From contig JARWBI010000010.1 of assembly GCA_029846755.1 (NCBI GenBank), positions 51,845-115,844 of the forward strand: DNA of 64,000 nucleotides, written 5' to 3'. The notes beneath the pieces were generated by a model, which searched no databases, was not told where the DNA came from, and worked only from the letters and a program-made list of their open reading frames with translations. This document shows positions 52,276 to 61,458 of this stretch, one piece after another (the stretch's first letter is position 1; the number at the start of each line of letters is the position of its first letter). The position numbers were made by a program, and so were the translations under genes. The stretch is from Falsirhodobacter flavus (lineage in GTDB: Bacteria; Pseudomonadota; Alphaproteobacteria; Rhodobacterales; Rhodobacteraceae).

Positions 52276-53633
52276 AAACCTATGACCTTGTTGTGATTGG
52301 GGCAGGTCCAGCGGGCCTTGCCGCCGCGACCGAAGCTGCGAAGGCGGGCCTGTCGGTCGCGCTTCTGGACGAACAGACCGCGCCCGGTGGCCAGATCTAT
52401 CGCGGGATCGAGACGGCGGGAGCGCACCGCACGGCCATTCTGGGCAAGGATTACGCGGAGGGACGCGATCTGGCCGCCAGCTTTCGTGCCTCGGGAGCGG
52501 ATTACATGCCGGGGGCATTGGTCTGGAATATCGGCACCGATCGTGTTGTCGAGTATTCCGGGAATGGATCATCGCATCGCATCGGCTCGAAGGCGATCCT
52601 GTCGGCGACCGGGGCGCTGGAACGGCCAATGCCCATTCCCGGCTGGACCCTCCCGGGCGTGACGACGGCAGGGGCACTTCAGATTCTGCTCAAGGCGGCG
52701 GGCATCGTGCAGGAAGATGCGTTGATCGTCGGCTCCGGCCCGCTTCTGTGGCTTCTGGCAGCGCAGATGGTCGATGCGGGATGCCCGCCCAGGGCGGTGG
52801 TCGAAAATCTGCCGAAGGGACGGATGACAGCCGCCGCGCGGCATCTGGCCCGGGCCATGCGGGCGCGCGAGTATCTGGTGAAGGGCGTCCTTCTGATGCG
52901 GAAGGTCCGCGCGGCGGGCGTGCCGGTCCATCGCCATGCGACCGAGTTGGCCATCGAAGGCGAAACTTCCGCGACCGCGCTGACCTTCATGGCGAGAGGC
53001 AAGGCGCACCGCATCGAGTCCGCTTCGATAGCGCTCCATCAGGGTGTCGTGCCGAACCAGCAGGTCACGCGTCTGATGCGCGCCGATCATGTCTGGGATG
53101 CCTCACAACATTGCTTCCGGCCAAAGCTGGACGGCAGCGGTCAGACGTCTGTTCCGGGGCTTTATGTTGCCGGCGACGGTGCCGGCATCGGCGGCGCCCG
53201 GGCTGCCGCGATGCAGGGCAGACTGGTGGCGCTGGCTATCGCGGGCAAGCAAGACGAGCGGGCCTCGCGCCTCAGCGCGGCGCTCGCACGTGAGGGCGCG
53301 GTCCGACCGCTTCTGGAGACGCTCTACGCCCCCGCGCCCGAGGTTCTGGCCCCCGCTGATACAACCATCGTCTGCAGATGCGAGGAGATCACCGCAGGGA
53401 CCGTGCGCCGCACCGTCGATCTCGGCGCGCCTGGGCCGAACCAGATCAAGTCCATGCTTCGGACCGGAATGGGGCCCTGTCAAGGGCGAGTCTGCGGGCT
53501 GGCCGTCGCTGCCATTATCGCTGCTAGGAAGGGAGAGGATCCGCAGGTCACGGATTACTACCGCATCCGTCCGCCGCTGAAACCAATCCCGTTGCTGGAG
53601 CTGGCAAGCTTCGGAGATATGGCTGCGGAATGA
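52272..53633 (+). CDS. FAD/[2Fe-2S] dehydrogenase alpha subunit (OoxA/HcnB/LhpE-like)
   Basis: A 453-aa pyridine-nucleotide-disulfide-oxidoreductase-fold protein: GAGPAGLAAATEAAKAGLSV, DEQTAPGGQIYRGI, a second nucleotide motif LIVGSGPLLWLLAAQM, VPGLYVAGDGAGIGGARAA, and a C-terminal BFD-like iron-sulfur domain (VCRCEEITAGTVR, GMGPCQGRVCG). This is the alpha subunit that usually pairs with the HcnC-like subunit. ATGA links it to the following gene. Confidence 0.9.
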   Translation: MKTYDLVVIGAGPAGLAAATEAAKAGLSVALLDEQTAPGGQIYRGIETAGAHRTAILGKDYAEGRDLAASFRASGADYMPGALVWNIGTDRVVEYSGNGSSHRIGSKAILSATGALERPMPIPGWTLPGVTTAGALQILLKAAGIVQEDALIVGSGPLLWLLAAQMVDAGCPPRAVVENLPKGRMTAAARHLARAMRAREYLVKGVLLMRKVRAAGVPVHRHATELAIEGETSATALTFMARGKAHRIESASIALHQGVVPNQQVTRLMRADHVWDASQHCFRPKLDGSGQTSVPGLYVAGDGAGIGGARAAAMQGRLVALAIAGKQDERASRLSAALAREGAVRPLLETLYAPAPEVLAPADTTIVCRCEEITAGTVRRTVDLGAPGPNQIKSMLRTGMGPCQGRVCGLAVAAIIAARKGEDPQVTDYYRIRPPLKPIPLLELASFGDMAAE

Positions 53634-54757
53634 CCGGGAGGCTTCATCCGGATCGTCACGCCGACCTTCTGGTCATCGGCGGCGGCATTCATGGCTGCTC
53701 TGCCGCGCTTCATGCGGCAATCCGCGGCATGTCGGTGATCGTGCTGGAGAAGGACTCCGTCGGGCGACATGCGTCCGGCGTCAACGCAGGCGGTGTTCGC
53801 AGGCTGGGACGCAATTACGCCGAGGTGCCGATCTCGGATTACTCGATGCAGATCTGGTATCGGATCGCGGATTTCCTCGACGACGATTGCGGGTTCCAGA
53901 TCGCCCCGCAGATCAAGGTCGCGGAGAGCGATAAGGAACTTGAAACGCTGGCCCGCCGTGCTGCCGACCTGAATGCGATGGGCTTCACCCATGAAGTGAT
54001 CCTGAGCCGTGATGAATTGCGTGCGCACCTGCCTGCGGTGTCCGACCATGCCGTCGGCGGTCTGGGATCGCTGACAGACGGTTTCGCGCAGCCCTACAAG
54101 ACGACCTTCGCATTTCAGCGCAAGGCGCAGTCGCATGGTGTCCGGTTCCATGAGGGCTGTGGCGCAACGGAGGTTCGCCGCAAAGGTGATTGGATCGTCG
54201 ACACCGCCGAAGGAACATTCCGCGCCCCCCATCTGCTGAACGCCGCTGGCGCATGGGCTGGCGCACTGGCCGAACGCCTGGGCGAACGTGCGCCGGTCGA
54301 AGGCATCGCGCCGATGATGCTCGTCACCAATCGGCTGCCGCACTTTTGCGACGCGGTGGTTGGCGCCACCCGGAGGCCACTATCCTTCAAGCAGATGCCG
54401 AACGGAACAGTGGTCATCGGCGGGGGTCGGCGAGGCCGCGCAGATGCGAACGCCAACCTGTCGGAAATCCTGTTCCGTGAATTGCGCCTGACCGCAGAAA
54501 CGGCCTGCGATCTGTTTCCTATCATGCGGGGCGCGAACATCATCCGCAGCTGGTCGGGCGTTGAAGCGAGGATGCCGGACGACATTCCTGTGATCGGACC
54601 CTCGGCCCGGCACGAAGGGCTTTTCCACGCCTTTGGCTTTTCAGCACATGGTTTCCAGATGGGCCCCGGCGTGGGCGACATCATGGCAGGCCTTATAGCA
54701 ACCGGAGGCACGAACGCCCCGATTGCTCCGTTTTCCATCCAGCGGTTCGCCGCATAA
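53630..54757 (+). CDS. second FAD-dependent amine oxidoreductase (DAO family)
   Basis: A 375-aa glycine/D-amino-acid-oxidase-like protein: LLVIGGGIHGCSAALHAAIR, GRHASGVNAGGVRRLGRNYA, HLLNAAGAWAGALAERLGE and IIRSWSGVEARMPDDIPVIG. It differs enough from the first DAO protein in the operon to suggest another step, such as oxidation of the amino acid released by the first enzyme. The product imine would be a substrate for the RidA protein encoded next. Confidence 0.87.
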   Translation: MTGRLHPDRHADLLVIGGGIHGCSAALHAAIRGMSVIVLEKDSVGRHASGVNAGGVRRLGRNYAEVPISDYSMQIWYRIADFLDDDCGFQIAPQIKVAESDKELETLARRAADLNAMGFTHEVILSRDELRAHLPAVSDHAVGGLGSLTDGFAQPYKTTFAFQRKAQSHGVRFHEGCGATEVRRKGDWIVDTAEGTFRAPHLLNAAGAWAGALAERLGERAPVEGIAPMMLVTNRLPHFCDAVVGATRRPLSFKQMPNGTVVIGGGRRGRADANANLSEILFRELRLTAETACDLFPIMRGANIIRSWSGVEARMPDDIPVIGPSARHEGLFHAFGFSAHGFQMGPGVGDIMAGLIATGGTNAPIAPFSIQRFAA

Positions 54758-54775
54758 CTTTCGAAAGGACTAATC

Positions 54776-55120
54776 ATGATTAAGCGCCACATCCCGACGC
54801 GCATCAATCACCGTGTCGTCGAGGCGGGCGGCATCCTTCATTTTGGCGGGCTGATCGCGGACGATCTTACGCTGGATATGAAGGGTCAGACCGCTCAGAT
54901 CTGCGGCAAGATCGACAAGCTGCTCGCCGAGGTCGGGTCCAGCAAGGAACAGCTCGTCACGGCAATGCTCTACATCACCGACTTTGGCCAGAAGGAAGGG
55001 ATGAACGAAGCGTGGCTCGAATGGCTTCCCGCTGAACATCTGCCAACCCGTGCCACCATTGGTGTCGCTGAGCTCGGCAAAAACGTGTTGATTGAAGTGG
55101 TTGTTTCAGCCGCCCGTTGA
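54776..55120 (+). CDS. RidA family protein in the oxidase operon
   Basis: A 114-aa YjgF/RidA protein: HFGGLIADDLTLDMKGQTAQ, GKIDKLLAEVGSSKEQLVTA and PTRATIGVAELGKNVLIEVV. The conserved Arg of the active site is present in PTRATIGV. RidA enzymes hydrolyse imines, which the upstream flavin oxidases would generate, so the context fits. GAAAGGACTAATC precedes the start, 18 bases after the previous stop. Last gene of the operon, followed by a strong terminator. Confidence 0.92.
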   Translation: MIKRHIPTRINHRVVEAGGILHFGGLIADDLTLDMKGQTAQICGKIDKLLAEVGSSKEQLVTAMLYITDFGQKEGMNEAWLEWLPAEHLPTRATIGVAELGKNVLIEVVVSAAR

Positions 55121-55122
55121 GT

Positions 55123-55151
55123 AAGTTTGCGGGCACCTTGCCCGCAAACTT
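55123..55151 (+). terminator. terminator of the opine-type operon
   Basis: AAGTTTGCGGGCA and TGCCCGCAAACTT form a perfect 13-bp stem around CCT just after the ridA stop. The T-rich end of the distal arm (AAACTTAG) is short of a full U-tract, but the stem is very stable. Confidence 0.75.
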
Positions 55152-55160
55152 AGTGGGTCT

Positions 55161-55272
55161 TGACAACAGGCGCGTCCGAAAGCGGATCGGTGTGATGCCT
55201 ATGAAGTCACGGGAGCTTTCCGCGGTCTTGTCATAGCGCGTTGCGATCCGTCGGGCGCGCGTGAACTTGTTG
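55161..55272 (-). pseudogene. 3' relic of an IS5/IS427-group transposase
   Basis: On the minus strand NKFTRARRIATRYDKTAESS matches the C-terminal end of IS427-type transposase (RRIATRYDKTA...). The rest of the gene is absent. It lies between two operon terminators. Confidence 0.7.
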
Positions 55273-55349
55273 GAACGTCAGCAATCTCGGGCACCGTAGG
55301 CCGCCCGGTCTTCTGCGGGAGGAATGTGCGACCGCCATTAACCAATGAA

Positions 55350-55382
55350 AATGGTGGTCGAGCATCCCAGCTGACCACCATT
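55350..55382 (-). terminator. terminator of the tctA operon
   Basis: AATGGTGGTC and GACCACCATT form a perfect 10-bp stem with a 13-base loop, seven bases past the tctA stop; on the minus strand it continues TTCATTGG after CATT, giving a short U-run. Confidence 0.7.
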
Positions 55383-55388
55383 CTATCG

Positions 55389-56771
55389 TTATGTCAGCAG
55401 CCGCATCAGCGCAGGAACGCTTAGCACGGCGGCGTAGTAGCCCATGAATTGGACGCCCGTGTTCATCCCCAAGACACGGTATAGAAGCCCGCCAACCAAC
55501 CCGACGGTCAGGATGACGAAGACCGCCAGCAGGCCGCCCTCCCAAAGACCGATCACGAGCACGAGGCCGACGAAGGTGCCGATGATCGCTTCGTGGCTGA
55601 TCTTGCGCGAGACGAACACCGCCGCCTGCCGCGCGTAGTTCATCGCGAAAGGATAGGCGATCAAGGATGCCAGTGCGACAGCGAGAAGTCCGTAGAGCAG
55701 GAATTCCGGCACCGACAGCAGGTTGTGCAGGTTGTTCACCTCGCCGCTTGCGGCGTCCACGGTGAAGCGGGGCGGCGCATTGAACAGCGGTGCCGCCGGA
55801 CCTGCCGCGACGGGGCTGAGCGGTAGACCGAATGCGATGAGCGGGATCAGTGCCTCGGCAATGTAGGTGGATTCGGTGACGCCGTTGCGGACGGCCAGCA
55901 CCGAGGTCAGGCGATGGTAGGCATGTTTCACGCGCGCGCCTACAGCCTCACCCGCGATCACGGTCACGGCGACGGGGCTGAAGACGAAGGTCGCGCTGCT
56001 GATGGCCGCTGCGATCGCAGTCGCGCGCGTCTGGAACCGGTCCAGAACGCGGAACGGGTTCGGAAAATACCCGCCCCAGCCTTTTACGTCGGGTGCCAGC
56101 GTCATTTCGCGATATTCGCTGCGGTTCATGCGCCGCGCTTCCATCGGCGATGCGGCAGAGAACAGCTCTGCGACCAGCGGTCCGATGGCGATGCCAAGGA
56201 AATAGCTGACGGCAAGTTTCACATCTTGCGTGCCGGTGAAGGCCTGCAATGCCACGATGACCAGCGTGAACGGCACGAGGCCTGCGACAGCCGACCAACG
56301 CCCAGCCGAGAAGTAAGCGATCAGCACCGCGGCGATCAAGAAGATCCACGGTGCGGCGGCGGTGATGTAGCTTCCGAACGGGGCGAGGATCACGGCGAAC
56401 AGCACAGCAACAGGCACCGCGATGAAGGCGGAGATTACCGCGCCTGCCAGCATTTTTCGCAAGGCGATATGCGGAGCACCAAGGTTCCGCATCGCTGTTG
56501 CCTGTTGGAGCAGCGGGATCGCCAGCGTATCGCCGGGAATGCCCAGAAGTGCCGTGGGGACCGCATGCGTCATGTGCTTCGATACTGCCGCCGCCATCCA
56601 GAAGGTCAGGATCGCCGCAGGCGGTGCGCCCAGCATCACAACCAACAGCGTCACCGGTGCAATGGTTGCCGTCTCGTCCGTTCCGGATACGAGACCGATG
56701 GCCGAGAACAGCACTGCGCCAAGAACGCCGAAGCCCACAGCCGTGAGGATTTCGAGGAGAAGACCATCCAT
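55389..56771 (-). CDS. TctA-family permease, putative mevalonate carrier
   Basis: A 460-aa, about 12-helix protein of the tripartite tricarboxylate transporter large-subunit family: GVLGAVLFSAIGLVSGTDET, THAVPTALLGIPGDTLAIPL (the conserved PGxxGxxxT-like region) and its repeat in VTESTYIAEALIPLIAFGLP. TctA normally works with a four-helix TctB and a periplasmic TctC. Here it follows HMG-CoA reductase and a two-helix small protein, and no TctC gene is nearby. The gene context suggests mevalonate or a related hydroxy-acid as substrate; this is inference. The start ATG is one base after the preceding stop. Confidence 0.85.
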   Translation of the reverse strand: MDGLLLEILTAVGFGVLGAVLFSAIGLVSGTDETATIAPVTLLVVMLGAPPAAILTFWMAAAVSKHMTHAVPTALLGIPGDTLAIPLLQQATAMRNLGAPHIALRKMLAGAVISAFIAVPVAVLFAVILAPFGSYITAAAPWIFLIAAVLIAYFSAGRWSAVAGLVPFTLVIVALQAFTGTQDVKLAVSYFLGIAIGPLVAELFSAASPMEARRMNRSEYREMTLAPDVKGWGGYFPNPFRVLDRFQTRATAIAAAISSATFVFSPVAVTVIAGEAVGARVKHAYHRLTSVLAVRNGVTESTYIAEALIPLIAFGLPLSPVAAGPAAPLFNAPPRFTVDAASGEVNNLHNLLSVPEFLLYGLLAVALASLIAYPFAMNYARQAAVFVSRKISHEAIIGTFVGLVLVIGLWEGGLLAVFVILTVGLVGGLLYRVLGMNTGVQFMGYYAAVLSVPALMRLLT

Positions 56772-56772
56772 C

Positions 56773-57210
56773 CTATGCCTCCCCACCAGCCGGTGCGCGG
56801 CTTTTCCGGTTTGCGAAAACGTCGTAGAGGCCGGTTTCGTGCAGTTCCTTCACCACCTCGGGCGGTAGGTCTGCCATGTCGCCGATGGTGCCGCCCTCGG
56901 CTTCGATCTGATCGAGGACCTGTTGCTGCCACTCGGCGGTGCCTGCGCCCAGTTCTTCGGACAGGATACGCTTGGGTGCGAAAAGTCGTGCGCAGATCGC
57001 ACCGCCCGTCAGGCAGCCCAGAATGCCCAGCAGCATCGCCAGCGCACGGCCGACCTGCGGCGTCACGGCTAACGGTGCGATAAATATTAGTCCGATGCCG
57101 TAGAAGACGAGGCTGACGACCCCGCCGATGATGATGGCCCGCCCAAGATGTGGGCGGGACACCACGTCGCCCCACACCTCGGCGAGCTGGCCGTCCGATG
57201 TCGATTTCAT
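56773..57210 (-). CDS. small two-helix membrane protein, TctB position
   Basis: A 145-aa protein with two hydrophobic helices (IIIGGVVSLVFYGIGLIFIA and ALAMLLGILGCLTGGAICA) and a soluble C-terminal part ending in PPEVVKELHETGLYDVFANR. The usual TctB has four helices, so it is not a clear TctB; it may be a reduced partner of the TctA permease, whose gene it precedes. Start chosen at MKSTSDGQ, with GGGAGAAG upstream. Confidence 0.7.
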   Translation of the reverse strand: MKSTSDGQLAEVWGDVVSRPHLGRAIIIGGVVSLVFYGIGLIFIAPLAVTPQVGRALAMLLGILGCLTGGAICARLFAPKRILSEELGAGTAEWQQQVLDQIEAEGGTIGDMADLPPEVVKELHETGLYDVFANRKSRAPAGGEA

Positions 57211-57276
57211 GATCTTCTCCCTTGTCCCCTCCGCAAGCTGCCCGCACCCCTCCGTGTCGGGCAGCCCTGTCGTCAC

Positions 57277-58578
<1,302 letters not shown>

Positions 58579-58636
58579 CAGAAAATCTCCTCCGTCTGTG
58601 CAACGGTTGGCGAACCAACCCTTGCTTCAGGCACAA

Positions 58637-58700
58637 ACTGTCATGCTATATTGGTCGCAAGCAAGGGACAGTTGCATTGATTATCACAGTGACTGTCATG
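58637..58700. promoter_or_regulatory. repeated sites in the mvaA/mocR divergent promoter
   Basis: ACTGTCATG occurs directly repeated at 58637-58645 and 58692-58700, with an inverted half (GACAGT) at 58667-58672 between them. MocR-type regulators often bind direct repeats in divergent promoters, so these are the best operator candidates. The second copy ends 20 bases before the regulator start. Confidence 0.55.
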
Positions 58701-58720
58701 GTTTTCGAAGGGGACAATCG

Positions 58721-60082
58721 GTGGCCAGCCGCGTAGACAAATTGGTAGAGGAGGTGATCCGGCAGGTGGCGGCGGGCGTCTATCGCAGCGGCCAGCGGCT
58801 TCCCTCGGTCCGCCAAGGCGCTTCACTTCACGGCGTGTCCAAGAACACGATGGCCGAGGCTTACGACCGGCTGGTGGTGCGCGGCGTCGTTGCTGCGCGC
58901 GCGGGCTCCGGCTTCTACGCCACCGGCGAATGGCCGACGGCGCCCGTGCCGACGACGCCGCACGTCGCCGAAGCTATCGGTATCGTTTCGCTTCTGCGCG
59001 AGCAGCTCGAGCAACATTACGAGGTTCGCGCCGGAGACGGACGCCCGCCCGCGTCGTGGATGGAGGGCTCGGAGATCCGTCGCTTCATGCGCAGTTCGCG
59101 CAGCAGCGAGGTCGAATACGGCTACGGCAGTCCTTGGGGGCTGGCCGGTCTGCGTCACTGGCTGCGAATGTCGCTGGCCGAGCGTCAAATCCCGGTGGCC
59201 GAGGACGGGATCGCCCTGACCCATGGGATCAATCACGGGCAGGACCTGATCATCCGCCATCTGCTGGAACCGGGGGATACCGTCTTTGTCGACAGCCCCG
59301 GCTATTACCCGCTGTTCGGCAAGCTCCGGCTTGCGAATATCGTGGTGGTGCCGATCCGGCGCGGGCCGGACGGTCCCGATCTTGCCGATCTGGCGGAGAA
59401 GCTGGAGCGTCACCGGCCGGAAATCTACTTCACCCAAAGCCAAGCGCATAACCCGACGGGCAGCGGCCTGTCGCCCGCGCAGGCATTCAGCATCCTGCAA
59501 ATGGCCGAGCTCCATGATTTTCGCATCGTCGAGGATGACGTCTTTGCCGATATCCTTCCGCCGACGCTGCCGCGCTTGGCCGCCTTCGGCAAGCCGGAGC
59601 GGGTGATCTATCTCGGGTCTTTCTCCAAGACGCTGTCGGCTGGCCTGCGCTGTGGCTATGTCGCAGCGGCACCCGACATCGTGCGCCGGATCGTGGATAT
59701 CAAGATGCTGACCACTGTCTCGACCTCGGCCCATGTGGAGCAGCTGGTTCTGGATCTGATCGAGGGTGGGCATTACCTGCGCCACCTTCGGCGGCTCCGC
59801 ACCCGCATTGACGAGGCGATGAAGGAGTCGGTGGCGGCGCTTGCCAGCGTTGGCCTGAAGGTCACACCCCCGTCCATCCCCGGCTTCTATCTCTGGGTTC
59901 CGCTGCCCGAGGGGACCGACGAGGAGGCCATGGTTCGCCGCGCCGCCGCGCGCGACATCTTCATCGCGCCCTCCAGCGTCTTTCACCCCGACCGCGCCGA
60001 AATGTCGTCGGGGATGCGTATCAACGTTGCGTATGGAGCGGACCCGAGGCTGATCGAGTTTCTGAAGGAGGAGTTGGGATGA
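58721..60082 (+). CDS. MocR family regulator (GntR-HTH fused to aminotransferase fold)
   Basis: A 453-aa protein: N-terminal GntR winged helix (LVEEVIRQVAAGVYRSGQRL, then VRQGASLHGVSKNTMAEAYD), and a fold-type I aminotransferase domain with the PLP contacts HNPTGSGLSP, RIVEDDVFADIL and the Schiff-base Lys in YLGSFSKTLSAGLRCGY. The GTG start has AAGGGG upstream. It overlaps the HMG-CoA lyase gene by ATGA and is divergent from mvaA, so it likely controls mevalonate breakdown; why a PLP-type sensor would be used is unknown. Confidence 0.93.
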   Translation: MASRVDKLVEEVIRQVAAGVYRSGQRLPSVRQGASLHGVSKNTMAEAYDRLVVRGVVAARAGSGFYATGEWPTAPVPTTPHVAEAIGIVSLLREQLEQHYEVRAGDGRPPASWMEGSEIRRFMRSSRSSEVEYGYGSPWGLAGLRHWLRMSLAERQIPVAEDGIALTHGINHGQDLIIRHLLEPGDTVFVDSPGYYPLFGKLRLANIVVVPIRRGPDGPDLADLAEKLERHRPEIYFTQSQAHNPTGSGLSPAQAFSILQMAELHDFRIVEDDVFADILPPTLPRLAAFGKPERVIYLGSFSKTLSAGLRCGYVAAAPDIVRRIVDIKMLTTVSTSAHVEQLVLDLIEGGHYLRHLRRLRTRIDEAMKESVAALASVGLKVTPPSIPGFYLWVPLPEGTDEEAMVRRAAARDIFIAPSSVFHPDRAEMSSGMRINVAYGADPRLIEFLKEELG

Positions 60083-61014
60083 TGGCGCAGGACAAGGTGA
60101 GGATCGTCGAGGTCGGGCCGCGCGACGGCTTGCAGAACGAAGCCTCGCCGCTGGGTGTTCCGGCGCGGATCGCGATGGTGGAGGGGCTGATCGCTGCGGG
60201 CCTGCGGGCGGTCGAGGTCGGCAGCTTCGTCTCACCCAAATGGGTGCCGCAGATGGTGGGATCGGACGAGGTGCTGGGCGCTTTCGCGCATCGGACGGAC
60301 CTGCGGCTGCCGGTTCTGGTGCCGAACATGAAGGGGTTCGCGGCGGCACAGGCCGCCGGTGCGCGTGAGATCGCGGTGTTTGCCTCCGCCTCCGAAAGCT
60401 TTTCGCAAAAGAACATCAATTGTTCGATCGACGAGAGCCTCGACCGCTTCCGCCCCGTGATGGAAGCTGCCGTAGATGCGGGGATCGCGGTGCGCGGCTA
60501 TGTCTCCTGTGCCTGGGGCTGCCCCTATGAAGGTGCGGTCGATCCTGCGGCGGTGGTAAGGGTCTCGAAAGCGCTGCATGCGATGGGTTGCTACGAGATC
60601 TCGGTCAGCGACACGATCGGCACCGGCACGCCGACTGCAGCGCGCGAGGTGATCGAAGCGGTCGCTGGATCGGTGCCGATGACGGCACTTGCCGTGCATG
60701 TCCATGACACATACGGGCAGGCGCTCGCGAATATCCTTGCGTGCCTCCAAGCCGGGGTTCGGGTTTTCGACGCATCTGTCGGCGGTCTTGGCGGGTGTCC
60801 TTATGCCGAGGGGGCAACAGGGAACGTCGCGACCGAGGATCTTGTCTTCATGCTCGACGGCATGGGGATACACACGGGCGTCGATCTGCGCCGCCTCTGC
60901 ACAGTCGCTCTGGACGTTTCGGGCACGCTGGGCAGACCGCCTTCGTCCCATGTGGCACGGGTCTTTGCACAGAACGGCGGCGAGGGCTTTCCGTTCGATA
61001 CGCGGTTGACCTGA
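60079..61014 (+). CDS. mvaB: hydroxymethylglutaryl-CoA lyase
   Basis: A 311-aa TIM-barrel enzyme that splits HMG-CoA to acetyl-CoA and acetoacetate. Signatures are VGPRDGLQNE (catalytic Arg/Asp), SFVSPKWVPQM, the metal-binding HVHDTYGQALANIL and the catalytic-cysteine loop GGLGGCPYAEGATGNVATED. Overlap with the regulator gene means the two are co-transcribed. Together with mvaA it forms a complete two-step route from mevalonate. Confidence 0.95.
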   Translation: MMAQDKVRIVEVGPRDGLQNEASPLGVPARIAMVEGLIAAGLRAVEVGSFVSPKWVPQMVGSDEVLGAFAHRTDLRLPVLVPNMKGFAAAQAAGAREIAVFASASESFSQKNINCSIDESLDRFRPVMEAAVDAGIAVRGYVSCAWGCPYEGAVDPAAVVRVSKALHAMGCYEISVSDTIGTGTPTAAREVIEAVAGSVPMTALAVHVHDTYGQALANILACLQAGVRVFDASVGGLGGCPYAEGATGNVATEDLVFMLDGMGIHTGVDLRRLCTVALDVSGTLGRPPSSHVARVFAQNGGEGFPFDTRLT

Positions 61015-61299
61015 CTCATGTGGCGGGCACGTGTATTGTGGCTCGGTCCGCCCCGCTCGAGGTCTAAGCTGTCGCGATCCGCATGAGTTTTCACATGGGT
61101 CCGAACTTCGAACAATCAGCTCCCGTGTGGCTCTCTTGAACGAGCGCACATGCAAAAGCGCCATTGCGGTGAAGGGCTTGTGATCGCCGGTCATTTGCGT
61201 GACCGGCCGACGATCAGTGCGTCAGGATTTTCGCACGTCCTTCTCGCACCCCGATGTGGGGTGCCTGTGTCGGCTCACCATCACAACAGCATTCGGAAT
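61015..61299. other. intergenic stretch after mvaB
   Basis: No gene supported. The first part has ACTCATG (61014-61020) and its complement CATGAGT (61083-61089) about 60 bases apart; GCCGGTCATTTGCGTGACCGGC around 61187-61208 is a good small hairpin (GCCGGTCA / TGACCGGC). Function unknown. Confidence 0.4.
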
Positions 61300-61327
61300 T
61301 TGATTTTTCTCAAGAGATTGATAATAA
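61300..61327 (+). promoter_or_regulatory. candidate promoter of the FtsH-like gene
   Basis: TTGATT and TAATAA are separated by 16 bases in a markedly AT-rich segment (GATTGATAATAAATAAG), about 130 bases before the protease start. Good spacing, fair sequence match to sigma-70 boxes. Confidence 0.45.
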
Positions 61328-61396
61328 ATAAGAATCATTGACCGTCCGAGCTCTCATCAGCCAGTGTTCCTATATTGTTCCGCATCCAGTCTATCG

Positions 61397-61436
61397 GCGG
61401 CGGGCATCCCACCCGCCGCGAACGGGCCTCCCGTTC
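61397..61436 (+). other. tandem hairpins before the FtsH-like gene
   Basis: Two perfect hairpins are back to back in the leader: GCGGCGGG-CATCCCA-CCCGCCGC (61397-61419) and GAACGGG-CCT-CCCGTTC (61420-61436). The second ends about ten bases before the AAGGA ribosome-binding site. They could control message stability or translation; no known element is recognised. Confidence 0.5.
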
Positions 61437-61458
61437 CGGCCAGAGAAGGAACGCGCCC

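Noticed and set aside
50871..53633. HCN synthase hcnABC
   Set aside because: The subunits resemble HcnABC, but order and the attached importer, second oxidase and RidA fit an opine/imino-acid dehydrogenase better; hydrogen cyanide synthesis cannot be claimed from homology.
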